A program made the position numbers and the translations under genes. From Cryptomeria japonica (taxonomy: Eukaryota; Streptophyta; Pinopsida; Cupressales; Cupressaceae), in assembly GCF_030272615.1 (NCBI RefSeq), contig NC_081415.1:378911392-378975391 (forward strand): a stretch of DNA of 64,000 nucleotides. The letters run 5' to 3'. A model generated the notes under the pieces. It saw only the letters and a program-made list of their open reading frames with translations. It was not told the origin of the DNA and searched no databases. Shown here one piece after another: positions 1 to 11,185 of this stretch; positions within the stretch are counted from its first letter, which is position 1, and each line of letters opens with the position of its first letter.

Positions 1-1291
1 GTGCTGGATGAGATTCCTAAAAATAAAATGCCATTGGTACTTGATGCTTAGAAACAAAAAAATATCCCACAAACTCCTGCAAGTGTTAGACATTCTACAA
101 GGTTAAGTAGGCCTCCTGAAAGATTTTATCCTTCTTTGTATTATATTTTATTTATTGATTCTAGTGAACCAGAAGGATATGAATAAGCAATGCAAGTGGA
201 TGCCAAACAGTAGTGGGAGCTAGGCATGAAAGAGTAATTAATGGATTCCTTGATGAAGAATCAGACTTGGGACTTAGTCCCATTACCTACAGGAAAATGA
301 GCCTTGCCAAATAAATGGGTTTATAGGCTGAAGGAGGATGGAGGACAGAAAAGATATAAGGCCATACTCGTGGTTAAAGGTTTTTCACAAAAAAAGGGTA
401 TATATTTTCATGAAATATTTTCTCCAGTTGTAAAAATGACTTTGATTAGAACTGTTCTAAGTCTTATGGTTGCAGAAGACTTGCATCTTGAACAACTAGA
501 TGTTTAAAAAAAATTTCTCCATAGGGATTTGGAGGAAGAAATATACATCCAAGAACCATAGGGATATGAGATCAAAGGTAAGGAGGAGCTAGTGTGCACA
601 TTGAAGAAGAGTCTATATGGCCTAAAGCAAGCACCCCAACAATCTTATTTGAAATTTGATAATTACATGGCTGAACAAGGTTACCACTGATGTCATTCCA
701 ATCATTGTGTTTATTTCAAGAGATTAGATAATGGCAGTTATATTATCATGTTACTTTGTGTTGATGGCATGCTTATTGTTGGGTCTAACATGCAGCATAT
801 AAATGAACTTGAACAAAAAATAGAAAAGTCATTTGATATGAATGATTTGGGTGCAGCTAAACAAATCCTTGGTATGAAGATTTCACGGGACAGGAAAAAT
901 AGAACATTAACTTTGTCCCAAAGTGAGTATATAAAGAAGGTTTTGAAAATATTTAACATGCAAAAGCAATTGGTACACCTTCGGCTGGTCATTTCAAATT
1001 GACTAAGGAGATGTGTCCAAAGACACAAGAAGAGGTAAATAAAATGTCTAACATCTCGTATCCATCAGTTGTTGGTAGTCTATGTATGCGATGGTATGCA
1101 CACGACCAAACATTGCACTAGCAATGGGAGTTGTGAGCAGGTAGATTAGCAATCCGAGAATGGAACATTGGAATGCTATCAAATGGATTCTCAGGTATTT
1201 GAGAGGTACTTCTAGAAAGGCATTATGTTTCAGAGGCTCAAATTTTGCTCTATGAGGAAATGTTGACTTTGCTCTATGAGGATATGTTGAC
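1..1291 (+). pseudogene. Ty1/Copia pol fragment (integrase C-terminus and reverse transcriptase), degenerate
   Basis: The plus strand encodes the end of a Copia integrase (a RHSTRLSRPPERF-like stretch near 85-135) followed by the Copia-type reverse transcriptase. Visible RT blocks are NKWVYRLK (about 310), VVKGFSQKKGIYFHEIFSPVVK (372-437, quoted here only as a landmark), SLYGLKQAP (about 610) and the catalytic box, which reads CVDGM at about 757 where Copia elements have YVDDM. The second catalytic aspartate is therefore lost. A WILRYLRGTS-like block at about 1180-1210 marks the start of the RNase H side. At least five in-frame stops and one or more frameshifts break the frame, so it cannot make a working polymerase. 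The left end runs off the window; the right end fades near a 24-bp duplication at 1244-1291. No LTR is visible. Confidence 0.85.
1244..1291. repeat. 24-bp direct tandem duplication
   Basis: Two adjacent near-identical 24-bp units beginning TTTGCTCTATGAGG (1244-1267 and 1268-1291) differ at one base. They sit where Copia similarity ends and Gypsy gag similarity begins, so they may mark a junction. Confidence 0.7.
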
Positions 1292-1295
1292 TAAT

Positions 1296-2167
1296 TCAAG
1301 CTGTAGTATCAGGCCTAAAACCTTCATGGATTTGTGACAAGGCTATTGCAAACCTATGGCTGAAAGCAATGCTGGTATCTTCATCTTGCCTCTTAATATG
1401 AGATAATTTTATGACAAGATCAACAGGTTCTCTTGCAAACTCTTTTCTATATGTACCCACTAGTTCATCCCAATGAGCAAAGGATTTCATAGGAAAACTT
1501 AGATACCGATCCTTATCTCTTGCATCAAGAGACTGAATAAAAAACCTCATCCACATGTCCTCTTCTTTAAACAAATACTCATTCATGAAATTGTGAAATT
1601 TTTGGACTTGTGCATCCCCTTCACAAACATTGAATCCATCAAATATGAGCATTTGATTATAAATCTAAGTTGGCATACTTTGCACCTCATAATATATCCA
1701 TGATAGGTCCAACTGATCATACAATGGATCCAAAGAATTAATAGGTGTTTTGGCAGCTTGAATGGGAGGCATAACATGGTTAACACTCAACTTAACTTGT
1801 GGAGACATTACCCTTTTATTCAAATCTACAATATTTTTATCAGACATTGCCTCTTCTCTTTGGCTTAACACACGTGCACATACACTTGGATGCATGACAT
1901 TTGTGAGTCCACATACTTGAGGCTTATCCAACTCCTCAATCTTTTTATCTGTTTGGGCTAAGGCTTCTAACATTTTGACCAGTCTATTATGGTTGTGCAA
2001 GACATTTGCATATCTAGATTTACAAAAGGTGCAAAATCATAGCCATAACCCAATGAAGAATTACTAGGATGCATGCTAGTGTGACTATACCTAGGGTTAG
2101 AATCATAAACAAATGAAGGAGAACCCATGGGATACATAAGCCCATTATAATCAGCCATAACTAACAA
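1296..2167 (-). pseudogene. Ty3/Gypsy gag (capsid) fragment
   Basis: On the minus strand this reads as the N-terminal part of a Ty3/Gypsy gag polyprotein. A Tyr/Ser/Pro-rich leader (2167 down to about 2000) is followed by a linker with MLEALAQTDKKIEELD and then a capsid-like segment (1652 down to 1296) with WMRFFIQSLDARDKDRYLSF and AHWDELVGTYRKEFA. That segment has the tryptophan and spacing of the Retrotrans_gag family. There is one frameshift near 2000 and one in-frame stop near 1663. No protease or pol follows, because the Copia fragment takes over at 1291. Upstream sequence on the minus strand continues to 2532 and, after removing Copia-A, resumes at 14187. The family call is firm; the exact element is unknown. 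Confidence 0.75.
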
Positions 2168-2532
2168 ATCCTAGAATATTGGACAAATACTTTAAGTATG
2201 ACAATAGTTATATTCAACATAATAGGTCCAAAAAATGGAAGCAATAAGAAAATCGTGTACCTTTTCATCTTCAGCTGATGCAACTTTGAATGGAGAAATT
2301 TCTTCTGAGATGCACACATAAATTTTTTGAGTTCTTCCAGTACAATCTTCAAACTTTGTGTGAACCAAGTAGTGATGGAAATCACCATTAACAACTCAAA
2401 ATAACTAAGACATGAATCTTCTTTGTTCTGAAACAACTTTTCAACGGTGTCCTTCCATCATTTCTTGAGTCTTGAGATGCTACAAATGAACACTTTTCGG
2501 ACTTGGAACTGTCTTCAACTTCTGGAGCTCTC
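2168..2532 (-). other. Leader of the Gypsy fragment, interrupted by Copia-A
   Basis: No recognised protein. The 91-codon open frame at 2161-2436 (-) matches nothing I recognise. The segment ends at CTCTC (2528-2532), the left copy of the Copia-A target duplication, and its continuation is at 14187. Confidence 0.4.
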
Positions 2533-2994
2533 TGTTGGAATAAATAATTTACATATTAATTATTCACTTAATTGTATTAATTCACTAAATAATTTATTAT
2601 TTAGTTAATTAATTAATTACAAATAATTAATTAGTATTTATCTCCATGCATAATGCAAACTAGGAAAAGCAAGCTATGTTTAGAATTTTGAGAGTTTCAT
2701 GCATTAATTAGTCTATTATGTTTTTTGTGCATACATTACTGATTCATGTATTTTATTTTAACTCTCAATCTATCTTGTAGACTCCACCATTTAGGATTTC
2801 TATCTTTAGAGTTAGATTTCTTTATAAGGATGTCATATCCTTCATTGTAATTAAGCAATTTCAAAGCAATACATTCAATTATTGTTAATTGTCTTCAATT
2901 ATATTTTTTTTGTTCAATTCTCTCTTTATGTGTGAAAGGTATTCTTTCAGAAGATAACTAGGCTTACGGGATTCACATTTCATGAATTCTAACA
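2533..2994 (+). repeat. Copia-A 5' LTR
   Basis: 462 bp, begins TG and ends CA, and pairs with 13720-14181. It contains AT-rich U3 sequence with TTAATTAATTAATTA-type repeats and a CTTTATAAGGATG segment near 2820 that could serve as a TATA-like region. Directly preceded by target duplication CTCTC. Confidence 0.95.
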
Positions 2995-3012
2995 TGGTAT
3001 TAGAGCTCCAGA
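2995..3012 (+). promoter_or_regulatory. Copia-A primer binding site (initiator Met tRNA)
   Basis: TGGTATTAGAGCTCCAGA follows the 5' LTR with no gap. It differs at one base from the usual plant Copia primer site TGGTATCAGAGC, complementary to the 3' end of initiator Met tRNA. Confidence 0.85.
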
Positions 3013-3758
3013 TCTGAAGATTCTTGTTCGCTTTTTTGGAGATTATTTTCATTTACACAACAAATTATTCATCTTGGGTTAACTTGGAGCTCACCATCAC
3101 TTCCAGAAGGCTTGAGAAAGTTAGGATTGCCTTTTGTTTCACTGAAATCTGATATACAAAGTCCATTTTGCAAGGGTTCAAAGTTTGAGGGTTTTCTCTG
3201 TTCTAGAGGGTACCTAAAAATTTGGAGTTTTTTGGGCCCAAAAGGACCTCATGGTTGGATTCAGAAGGTTGATTCCATGAATTTTGATATATAATTTGCC
3301 TATTTTCGGCATCAGGGGCATGATTATTTCATTGACACATTTTTCGAGCATAAAAAATTGTATGGTCGTACTTGTACCTGCATCAAAAATTGGGATTTTG
3401 ATTTTCAGCTATTGACGTCAGCAATATAGTCAGCATGCATGGCCCTTCTTTGACCCTCTTTGTGCCCTAAAAGAGGTGGTTTTTTTGTTTTTGCTCATAA
3501 CTTGAGCATATAGAGTCATTTTTTGACAAGCCATATATCGTTGGAAAGCTCTTTCTGAGACAAGTTCATTTATGGAGGTATTTTTTTCTGAATTTTTCAT
3601 TTAGCAAGATTTTTTTCTAGTTGAAGTCAGAAGTTGCGGTTTGCACTCCCGGGGGCATATCTTGTGCATTCAAACTCCATCTTTTGCAAACAAAATATCG
3701 TCAGAAAGCTGATTCAGAGATCTGTCCAGATCTTAGTTCTATACTTTTTATAGCATCA
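3013..3758 (+). other. Copia-A untranslated leader
   Basis: About 750 bp between primer site and gag. Short open frames (for example 3112-3294) have no recognisable similarity. I see nothing else here. Confidence 0.5.
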
Positions 3759-4578
3759 TGGAGAAAAAAATATTCCTCTTCTTACCACTTCTAATTTTCT
3801 CAAGTGGAAGTCTCACATTGAGATCACTCTTAAGAAGTTGGAGTTATATCGAGTGACCAAGGGTACAAAACTCGAACCTACAGGTGTTGCAGAAAATAGG
3901 AAATGGCTCAACAAATGTGATGAGGCCTTTGGCACTCTTTGCATGAGTATCTCTCCTGATCTCTTGTTTCATGTTGAGTCTTGTAATACACCGTAGGAAG
4001 TTTGTGAACAACTTGAGATTCTATTTGGTAAGCAGGACACTTAGGAGTTGTCAGTTGGAGAATGAGTTGATATGTCTTAATCCTTCTGATTTTGCAATGA
4101 TCCAGGACCTCCTCACAAATCTTAAGTCCTTGAGGCTTCATCTAAAGATGATCAGTTAATCCTTTCTATTCTTGCAAAGCTTGGTCCAAATTATTTTGTC
4201 TTTGTTTCTGCCTTCTATGCTACAAAGGATGCTATGGGCTCCAACTACACCATGCCTTATCTTGATGAGTTTTCCATTCAACTCATGCAAGAATAGTCCA
4301 AGTTGATTCAGATGGGTACATTGAATCCTTCAAAAGCTTCAACTCTTCTTACTATACCAACTCAAATGAACACGAAGACTTCATCTAGAAAAGGTAAGAA
4401 ACAAAATCCAAAGACCACAAGGCAAGGAAAGGATTCCACTTCACATAACACCTCTGGTTCACCTTCTCCTAAGGGAGAATCATCGAAGAGAGAAAGACCT
4501 ATTTGTTCTTATTGTAAAAAGGAAGGGCATAATGTGACATATTGTCATCAGAAGAAGTTTGATAGATATGAGAAATAA
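3759..4578 (+). pseudogene. Copia-A gag
   Basis: The plus strand encodes a Copia-type gag (UBN2-like). The N-terminal KWKSHIEITLKKLELYRVTK (about 3809-3868) is followed by a KWLNKCDEAFGTL block (about 3902), a QLEILFGKQD block (about 4009-4038), an LILSILAKLGPNYF block (about 4157) and a basic linker. It ends in one CCHC zinc knuckle, CSYCKKEGHNVTYC (about 4504-4545), with all four metal ligands intact. This would package element RNA in the virus-like particle. Stops at about 3993, 4042, 4063 and 4294 and shifts near 4080-4140 break the frame. The start is uncertain; the ATG at 3759 is the nearest upstream. Confidence 0.85.
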
Positions 4579-5022
4579 ATTTCAGATTTGACTGCTCTTC
4601 TTGCAAAGAGAAATATTCCTTCTTCTTCTTCTGATAGGTCATCTTTTTCTCCTTCATTCTAGACAGATGGATAGTCTAATGGAAAGGGTCATGCATTATG
4701 TGCAACCACTTGTTCACCCTCTTCTTGATGGCTACTAGATTCAGGTGCTTCACACCATATGACATCTTCTCAAGATATTTTCTCATCTTTTCATGCTTCT
4801 CTTACACCACACATCTTGATAGGCAACAACACTGTTATGACAATATGTGGGAAGGGTTCTATTAACATTGATGACAGTACTTTTAATGATGTAATTTTTG
4901 TACCATATTTGTCTTCTAACCTTCTCTCTATTTAGCATATTGTTCACAGTGGGATAGGGAAGATAGTTGAGTTCACACGAGATTCAGTGCACATCGGAGA
5001 CATCATGATTGGAGACATTGTT
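4579..5022 (+). pseudogene. Copia-A protease and start of pre-integrase, cut by the LINE
   Basis: After the zinc knuckle the frame continues into a retropepsin of Copia type. The active-site triad is seen as WLLDSGASHHMT (about 4732-4767), followed by ILIGNNTVMTICGKG and the LSSNLLSI block near 4914. One stop interrupts LLSI-HIVH at about 4935. The reading frame then runs IGDIV into the target duplication at 5008-5022, where the LINE begins. The sequence resumes at 12918 with the same IGDIV codons, which shows that the split is due to insertion. Confidence 0.85.
5008..5022. repeat. LINE target-site duplication, left copy
   Basis: ATTGGAGACATTGTT, identical to 12918-12932. Length (15 bp) and exactness are typical of target-primed LINE insertion. 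The last two bases may belong to the short A-tail of the LINE. Confidence 0.9.
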
Positions 5023-5186
5023 TTTGATTAATTAAAAACAGGTTTTAAGGGACCCGAAACCCAGATACATAAGAAAGATATTCAATAAAGCAACAAAATA
5101 CAACAACAGCAAAACACCAGCAACATAGGAAAGGACAGCAAAAGGCTAGCAAGAAGTTGGCCCCAAGCCCAGCAAAAAACAAAATT

Positions 5187-6975
5187 TAGAAATTCTTCAT
5201 GGTTTCTTCTACATCCTATACCAAAAGCATCATTGCCTTTGCCGCTTCCCTCAAATCAGTATTTTCCTGAGCAGTCTGGCTATCTTTCATCTTCATTTCC
5301 TTCTCCGTCGTAGTCTGCCCGGTTTTGCGCCTAGAGGTCTGGTGGCTTAGGCTGGAAGTAGGAGCATCCTCAATAACCACCAGGTTCTTCTCCTAGTTTT
5401 TCTTTTCCAGGTGATTCACCAATGCGTTCATGTTCTGGGAGGAGACTTTTAGAACCTAGAGGCTATGATCCATAAGGCTTTTCAGGGCTTTCTCATTTTT
5501 GGCCATCCGGGCATTGACATTGTCCTTATCCTCCTCCACTTGTTCCTTCAGAATTTTGATGACGTCCTCCAGGTGTTTCAGGTCACCTTTAATCAAGTCT
5601 TTCTCTAGCCAGTCTTCCATTTCCATTTCTTCCTCCACTTCACTATTCTCCATCTCCTCGTGCTGCTTCCCAGAATCAGACATGTTGATCAGCTTCTTGA
5701 TCTTAACTTCCAACTCCCTCTCTTTTCCTTACATGTTGGTAATGTTTTCCACCACCCACTTCTAAAAATTGAATAATTCAAGGGTGCAATTGCGGGCGGT
5801 ATCCAGAATGGTTTCCGTAGAATCCTTGCTTTGTTCCGTCTCCTCCGCATTAGGGTTTTCACCTTCCTTAGGCTTTAGAGCCTCTTTCTCAGTTTCTGAG
5901 CCTTCAATATTATGTTGACTATTCCCCGAATTGCCCCCTTCCTCTCCTTCCCCATACTTCTCCTCCTTATTGATCTCCTTTTCAGAAATTTCTTCATTAT
6001 TCTTTCCCTCTTCTTCCTCACAAAGCACATCCTTTTCTTCCTGCACAATATCAACCTTCCTTTTTTTATGGGCAGGGATTCTGGTCTCCTCAGTCAAACC
6101 AGAGTCTATGCTTTTCTCAGAAATCTGAGCATTGAGAATTAAGGGGTCATCCTTTGTTGCCCTAGTGCGCAAGAGGGTAGGAACTGGGTTTTTTAATATG
6201 GTCAGCCAAGCTCTCGTTAAGAGAAGAAGCAAGATAGAAGGGCAAAGAAATTTTCACCCCATGGCGGAAGTGGTTCAGGATGGTGAAGTGATAATTGTAA
6301 ATTTTCGTAAACCTACCATCCATAGTTAAATATTCCATTAAAGCCCTAAGAATTTTTTGCTAGAAAGGTTTTACCTGTTGGGGGGTGAAGTAAGATATAT
6401 TATCCTTCTTCTCTAGGTTGCTCTTCTCGTCCTCTATCTTAGGGAAGTTTTTGAAGGCCTCAGTGGCGTACTTTCTATCCCTAGAGAATTTGGTCCCCTC
6501 CATCTTGAGCCCCGTAACCTCCAAGATCAGACTTTCATCAATGTGCCATATTTCCCCAAACAAGGTAGCCCTGTTATTGCTCCAGCTTTTTGCGAACCCC
6601 TGAGAAACAGAGCTTCTACTACCATGGAGCTTCTCCATATAATCCATGAACCCATGTCGGTGGAGCCTTCTCCACACCTTCCTTTCGCTTTTCCAATGCT
6701 CACAGCTGGATGGTTCATTCCTATTAAGGTTGCCTCCCATTTTGCTTTCTAGGTCACAATCACCTCTGTTACAACTCTCAGTCCACAAGTAAAACTCTGT
6801 GTTTCTGGTTTCTCCTTGAAAAGAGACTTTCACAACTTTGAGATTGCCAATCATGTTCATACGAACCTAGCTATTATTACAATTACCTCTCACACACATG
6901 TGTTCTTGGTTATGATGCCAAGGAGCACTCATCGACTGGTAGTTCATCCGCCCCCAAACTCTGTCATTGGTACTC
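5187..6975 (-). pseudogene. LINE ORF3: unknown protein with acidic, coiled-coil C-terminus
   Basis: Downstream of the RNase H in the same LINE, a further coding region of about 600 codons can be followed. The N-terminal part (6860 to about 6180) contains FGEIWHIDESLILEVTGLKM and KFSRDRKYATEAFKNFP. It then passes a stop at 6360 into MEYLTMDGRFTKIYNYHF and LNHFRHGVKISLPFYL. A frameshift near 6170 leads to a basic KKRKVDI patch (possible nuclear signal), a strongly Glu-rich tract (about 6020-5830) and a heptad-like helix (about 5690-5460). I do not recognise a named domain. The conserved-looking block resembles plant transposon-associated hypothetical proteins I have seen, but I cannot verify that here. 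Its position inside the target duplication argues that it travels with the LINE. The start is uncertain; an ATG at about 7014, overlapping the end of ORF2, is an alternative. Confidence 0.6.
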
Positions 6976-6987
6976 GTTCCCTAGAAT

Positions 6988-9900
6988 TCAATCATAATAT
7001 TTGCTTGCTCCATTAAGGTGATCAAAATATAATTTTTCCTTAATCTCCCACTTAATGTGATCTTCCCCTATATATTTGACCCCCTTTTCCAAATTAACCC
7101 CTTCATTAGCAAGGATATCCGCAACCTTGTTACCCTCTCTAAAAGTATGGGTTAAAATAATGCTAACATAGTTATTAAGGATAGTCTTAGCATTTTTAAT
7201 AATATTAGCAATATTCTAGGAGACTGAACTAATACCTTTGAGGGCTTGTATAATATTTAAGGAATCCCCTTCAAGCCAATTTTTTTAAAATTTGAATTCC
7301 TAGGCTAACTAGAGGCTCTTAAGCATGGCCATAGCTTCAGCCACATGGTTGTTTTGGATTCCAAAAGGGGAAACAAAAGAAGCAATACACCTTCCTTGAG
7401 CATTTCTGATAACTCCACCTCCACCAGCCTTTCCAAGGTTCCCTTCGGCAGCCCCATCAAAATTAACCTTTATCCAGTCATAATCAGGGAACCTCCAAAC
7501 AATGTTTTCTCTCTTCTTCTTGTTATCCACTTTGTAGACCTTATGAATCAGGTTTCATTCAGTAATAATGCCTTTTTCAATATCATTCATATTTATAATA
7601 GCCCATTGCTGATTATTCTTGTGAGGGATGTTGATGTTCTCCTTTATAGCCCTGCATATTTTTTCAAAGACAACCTGAGTATTACACTTTTATTCCCTAA
7701 ATATCTTGTTGTTCCTTTCTTTCCAAATGCCCTAGCATATCATGGGAGGATCAGGGACCACAGGTTTTTAATAATTTGGCATTTGGTAGGATAATTCCAT
7801 TGCCAAATTATATCCTTAATGCTTTTGTTCATGACCTAATTAATTTTCCATTTTTCCCATATTTTACACCAGATTTCCCTAGTGAAGGAGCAATGAAAAA
7901 ATAGGTGATCAACCGATTCCCCCTCCTTCTGACAGAGCTCACATCTGTTAGGGAATTTGAAGCCCCTTCGAATTAAATTATCAATAGTAAGGATACTATT
8001 ATGAGAAGCAAGCCAAAAGAACATGTTGACTTTAGGGATCAAGAGGCTGTTCCAAACTTTACTCCAAAAGGGATTGCAAATTTGAGAAAAGGTGTTTTTA
8101 TAAGCAGAGGAAACTGTGAATTCACCTTTAGGGTCACTTTTCTAGAGGAAAACATCATCATAGTTGTTGTTAGGGGGAAAGGACATCAACTCTTTCTGAA
8201 TAGAGGAAAGACCAGAATGGATGTCCTCAAGATTGGCCCACTTATTCTCCTTCCAATAGTCACAAACCATCAGCCCAAACCTCCTTTTACATTCTTCAAT
8301 AACTTGATTGTTGTTTTGATCAAATAGGGCTTCATTCTTCATCCAGGGGTCTTCCCAAAACCTTATTTTGTCACCTTTTCCAAGGACCCATCAAGCTCCA
8401 GCTTTTGCAACTTTTATGGCTTTGGTTACACTATTCTAGATGAAAGATCCAGCCAGGATATCTTCATCATTGAGGATCCCTTGGATAGTTTGATTCTTAA
8501 TGTATTTGTCAAACCAAATTTGGCTCTAGTCTTTCTTAATGTCAAAAGCTCTCCATAATTGCTTGGCAAGAAGAGCTTTGTTAAAAGTTTTAATAATTTT
8601 AATCCCCAACCCTCCTTTGTTCTTTGGTCTACACACCTTGTCCCATGCAATCAAAGGTATTCTCTTCTTTTCTTCAACTCCTGACCATAAGAATCTCTTC
8701 TGAATTCTTTCCATAGTTTCAGCAATTTTAGCTGGAATACCAAACAGACTGAGGGCATAAACAGGGAGATTTTGAAGAGTTGCTTGGAGGAGCTGCATTT
8801 ACCTAGCTTGAGATAACATTGAACCTTTCCATCCTGCAAGTCTCTTATTAATTTTATCAATGATCATATTCCAGAAAGAATTTGGGGGAGCCATCCCTAA
8901 GGGAAGACCCAGGTAGGTAGAAGGCAGCAAGTCCACTTTACAACCAATTATATTGGCTATTCTCTGTTGTCTTATAACTGGAGTATTGAGAAAGTACATA
9001 GCTGATTTGTCCCAGTTAACAAGTTGACCAGTTGCCAAAGCATAGGAGTTGAGAGTAGTTTTGAAGGCTTCAACCTCCTTGACTGAAGAATATCCCATGA
9101 TGATAGTATCATCAACAAACTGTTGATGAGTACAAAACACATTGGCAGAAGAAGGTTGAAGACCTTTGATAATTTTACTTTGTTTCAATTTATGAATCAT
9201 TCTACTCATACTTTCAGTCAGAATGGTAAAAAGGATAGGTGATATGGGGTCTCCTTGTCTTAGCCCTCTAGAGTTTTTAAAAAAATTTGTAGGAGATCCA
9301 TTAACCAAAATAGAGAACATAGGAGTAGTGATTAGTTCTCTGATAATTTTGATAACCTTACCATCAAAACCAAAAGCCCCCATGATTTTAAATAGAACAT
9401 CCCATTCAACTCTATCATAAGCCTTTGCCAAATCCAACTTTATCAAGAAACCTTTTTTCTTTGCAGCGCTGAGAGAGTGTATGTTCTCATGAACAAAAAT
9501 GATTGAATCAAGAATCTGTCTGCCAGGAACAAATCCTTTTTGCTCTTTAGATATGATGAAGGGAAGAATCGCCAACATTCTAGTCATCATCACTTTGGAT
9601 ATTATTTTATAGAAAGAGTTGCATAGGCTAATAGGCCTAAATTTTCCCATAGAATCGGCCCCAACAACTTTGGGGATTAAGGCAATAAAAGTGGAGATCA
9701 ACTCCTTAAGGATTCTTCTGGATCCAAAAAATTCTTTTACCGCATTAACTGTATCCTTCCCCACAATATTCCAAAATTCTTGAAAGAAAAACATAGGGAA
9801 TCCATCAGGGCCCGGAGCTTTATCCCCTTGAAAGGAGAAGACAACTTTTTTGATTTCTTCAGCAGATGGGATGACAGCAAAGGTTTTATTTTGAGAAGAG

Positions 9901-11185
9901 TTTATAATATTAGGAATATTGTTGACCAGATTGAGTTGATGGGTCTGATCAAGATCCTCATTACTAGATAAGAGCTGCTTGAAGAATCTAACAACTTCAT
10001 CCCTGATTTCATCCTTATTTGTCAGAGTGTTGTTCTCAACAGTTAACTTGGTGATTCTATTTGCTACCCTATGTTTTAGGGAAGTCATATGGAAAAACTT
10101 AGTGTTTTTGTCCCTTGCCTTCAGCCATATAGCCCTGGATCTCTGTCTCCAATATATTTCTTCCCTTGAAATTATGGTATGAATGTTGTCAAGGACCTTA
10201 TCTTCCATGGCTTTGGAATACTTTGTGTAGCCCTCTTTCTGGATGGAGATTTGAATCTGGTTCAGTTCCTCCTTTAGCTTTTTCTTTGAATCAAAAATAT
10301 CACCAAAGACCTTTTTGTTCCAAGTCTTAATGTTGGTTTTGACATTTTAAAGTTTTTTGGCAACTTTATACATGTCTATTCCATTAATATCAAGATTCCA
10401 CCATTTAGCAATGGACTTTTCAAGATTGGGGTGGGATATCTACATCTTTTCGAAGCGAAAAGGGAATCTTTGATTTTTCTTAGAGTTCTCAGCAACAAAG
10501 GAAATGGGATAATGATCTGATCCAATTCTATTAATGACAGAAAGGGAACAACTATGAGAAAGAATCCAATCATTAGAGAGAAGAGCTCTATCAAGTCTTA
10601 CCTAGATAAGATCTTCACCATCTCTTGAGTTTGACCAAGTGTAGCAGGCTCCACTGAGATCCAAGTCAATGAGAGCATTGTCATTGATAAAATCCATCAG
10701 GTGGATCTGCTTTCAGGTTGAGCTTGACTACCTCCAAATTTTTCTCTATCTTGCAGAGGAGTATTGAAATCTCCCATTCCAATCCAACTGTTCATAGAGA
10801 AATTTTTCCTTTTTTGCTAAACTTTTTCCCAAAATTTACTTCTAGCATGTTTGGAATTAGGGGCATAGATATTAGTTATAACAAATTCCTTCTCATCAAA
10901 AATATTTCTAGCTTTTAAGGATAGAATATTGCCATCCTCATCAATCATATCTCCAGAAGTTGTGCTTTTATTCTAGAATATAGCAACTCCTCCAGAGGCG
11001 CCATTTGAGCTACTGCCACAGACTCCCCCATTTTTAAAAAACTTAAGTTTCTCCACTTTCTCTTTGCTCATTTTAGTTTCCTGAATCGAGATAATATCCA
11101 GATTTTGATCTCGAATAAGATTCCTTAATATATCTTGTTTATTGAGACCATTTAGGCCTCTGATGTTCCGTGATATTACCTTCAT
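6988..11185 (-). pseudogene. LINE ORF2: endonuclease, reverse transcriptase, zf-RVT, RNase H
   Basis: ORF2 carries the machinery for target-primed reverse transcription. It opens with an apurinic-type endonuclease (MKVISRNIRGLN at 11185, then SIQETK at about 11090 and GMGDFNTPLQDREKFGG near 10770). The L1-type RT follows at 10208-8526: KAPGPDGFP, GKFRPISLCN, GFVPGRQILD, KLDLAKAYDRVEWD, GLRQGDPISPILF and catalytic FVDDT at about 9120, where FADD is usual. A zf-RVT domain (8042-7836, CELCQKEGESVDHLFFHC) and an RNase H (7530 to about 6990, KVNFDGAAEGN and WLEGDS) complete it. Frameshifts lie near 10700 and between 7830 and 7530. Stops include 10973 and 8799. The ATG overlaps the ORF1 stop as ATGA, which fixes the start. 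Confidence 0.93.

Noticed and set aside
5499-6142. Ser- and Leu/Phe-rich plus-strand frames in the LINE region
   Set aside because: They are complements of the Glu/Lys-rich ORF3 on the minus strand.
8799-10208. LINE reverse transcriptase frame as a host gene
   Set aside because: It has canonical L1-type RT motifs, lies in order with endonuclease and RNase H, and is inside a target-site duplication.
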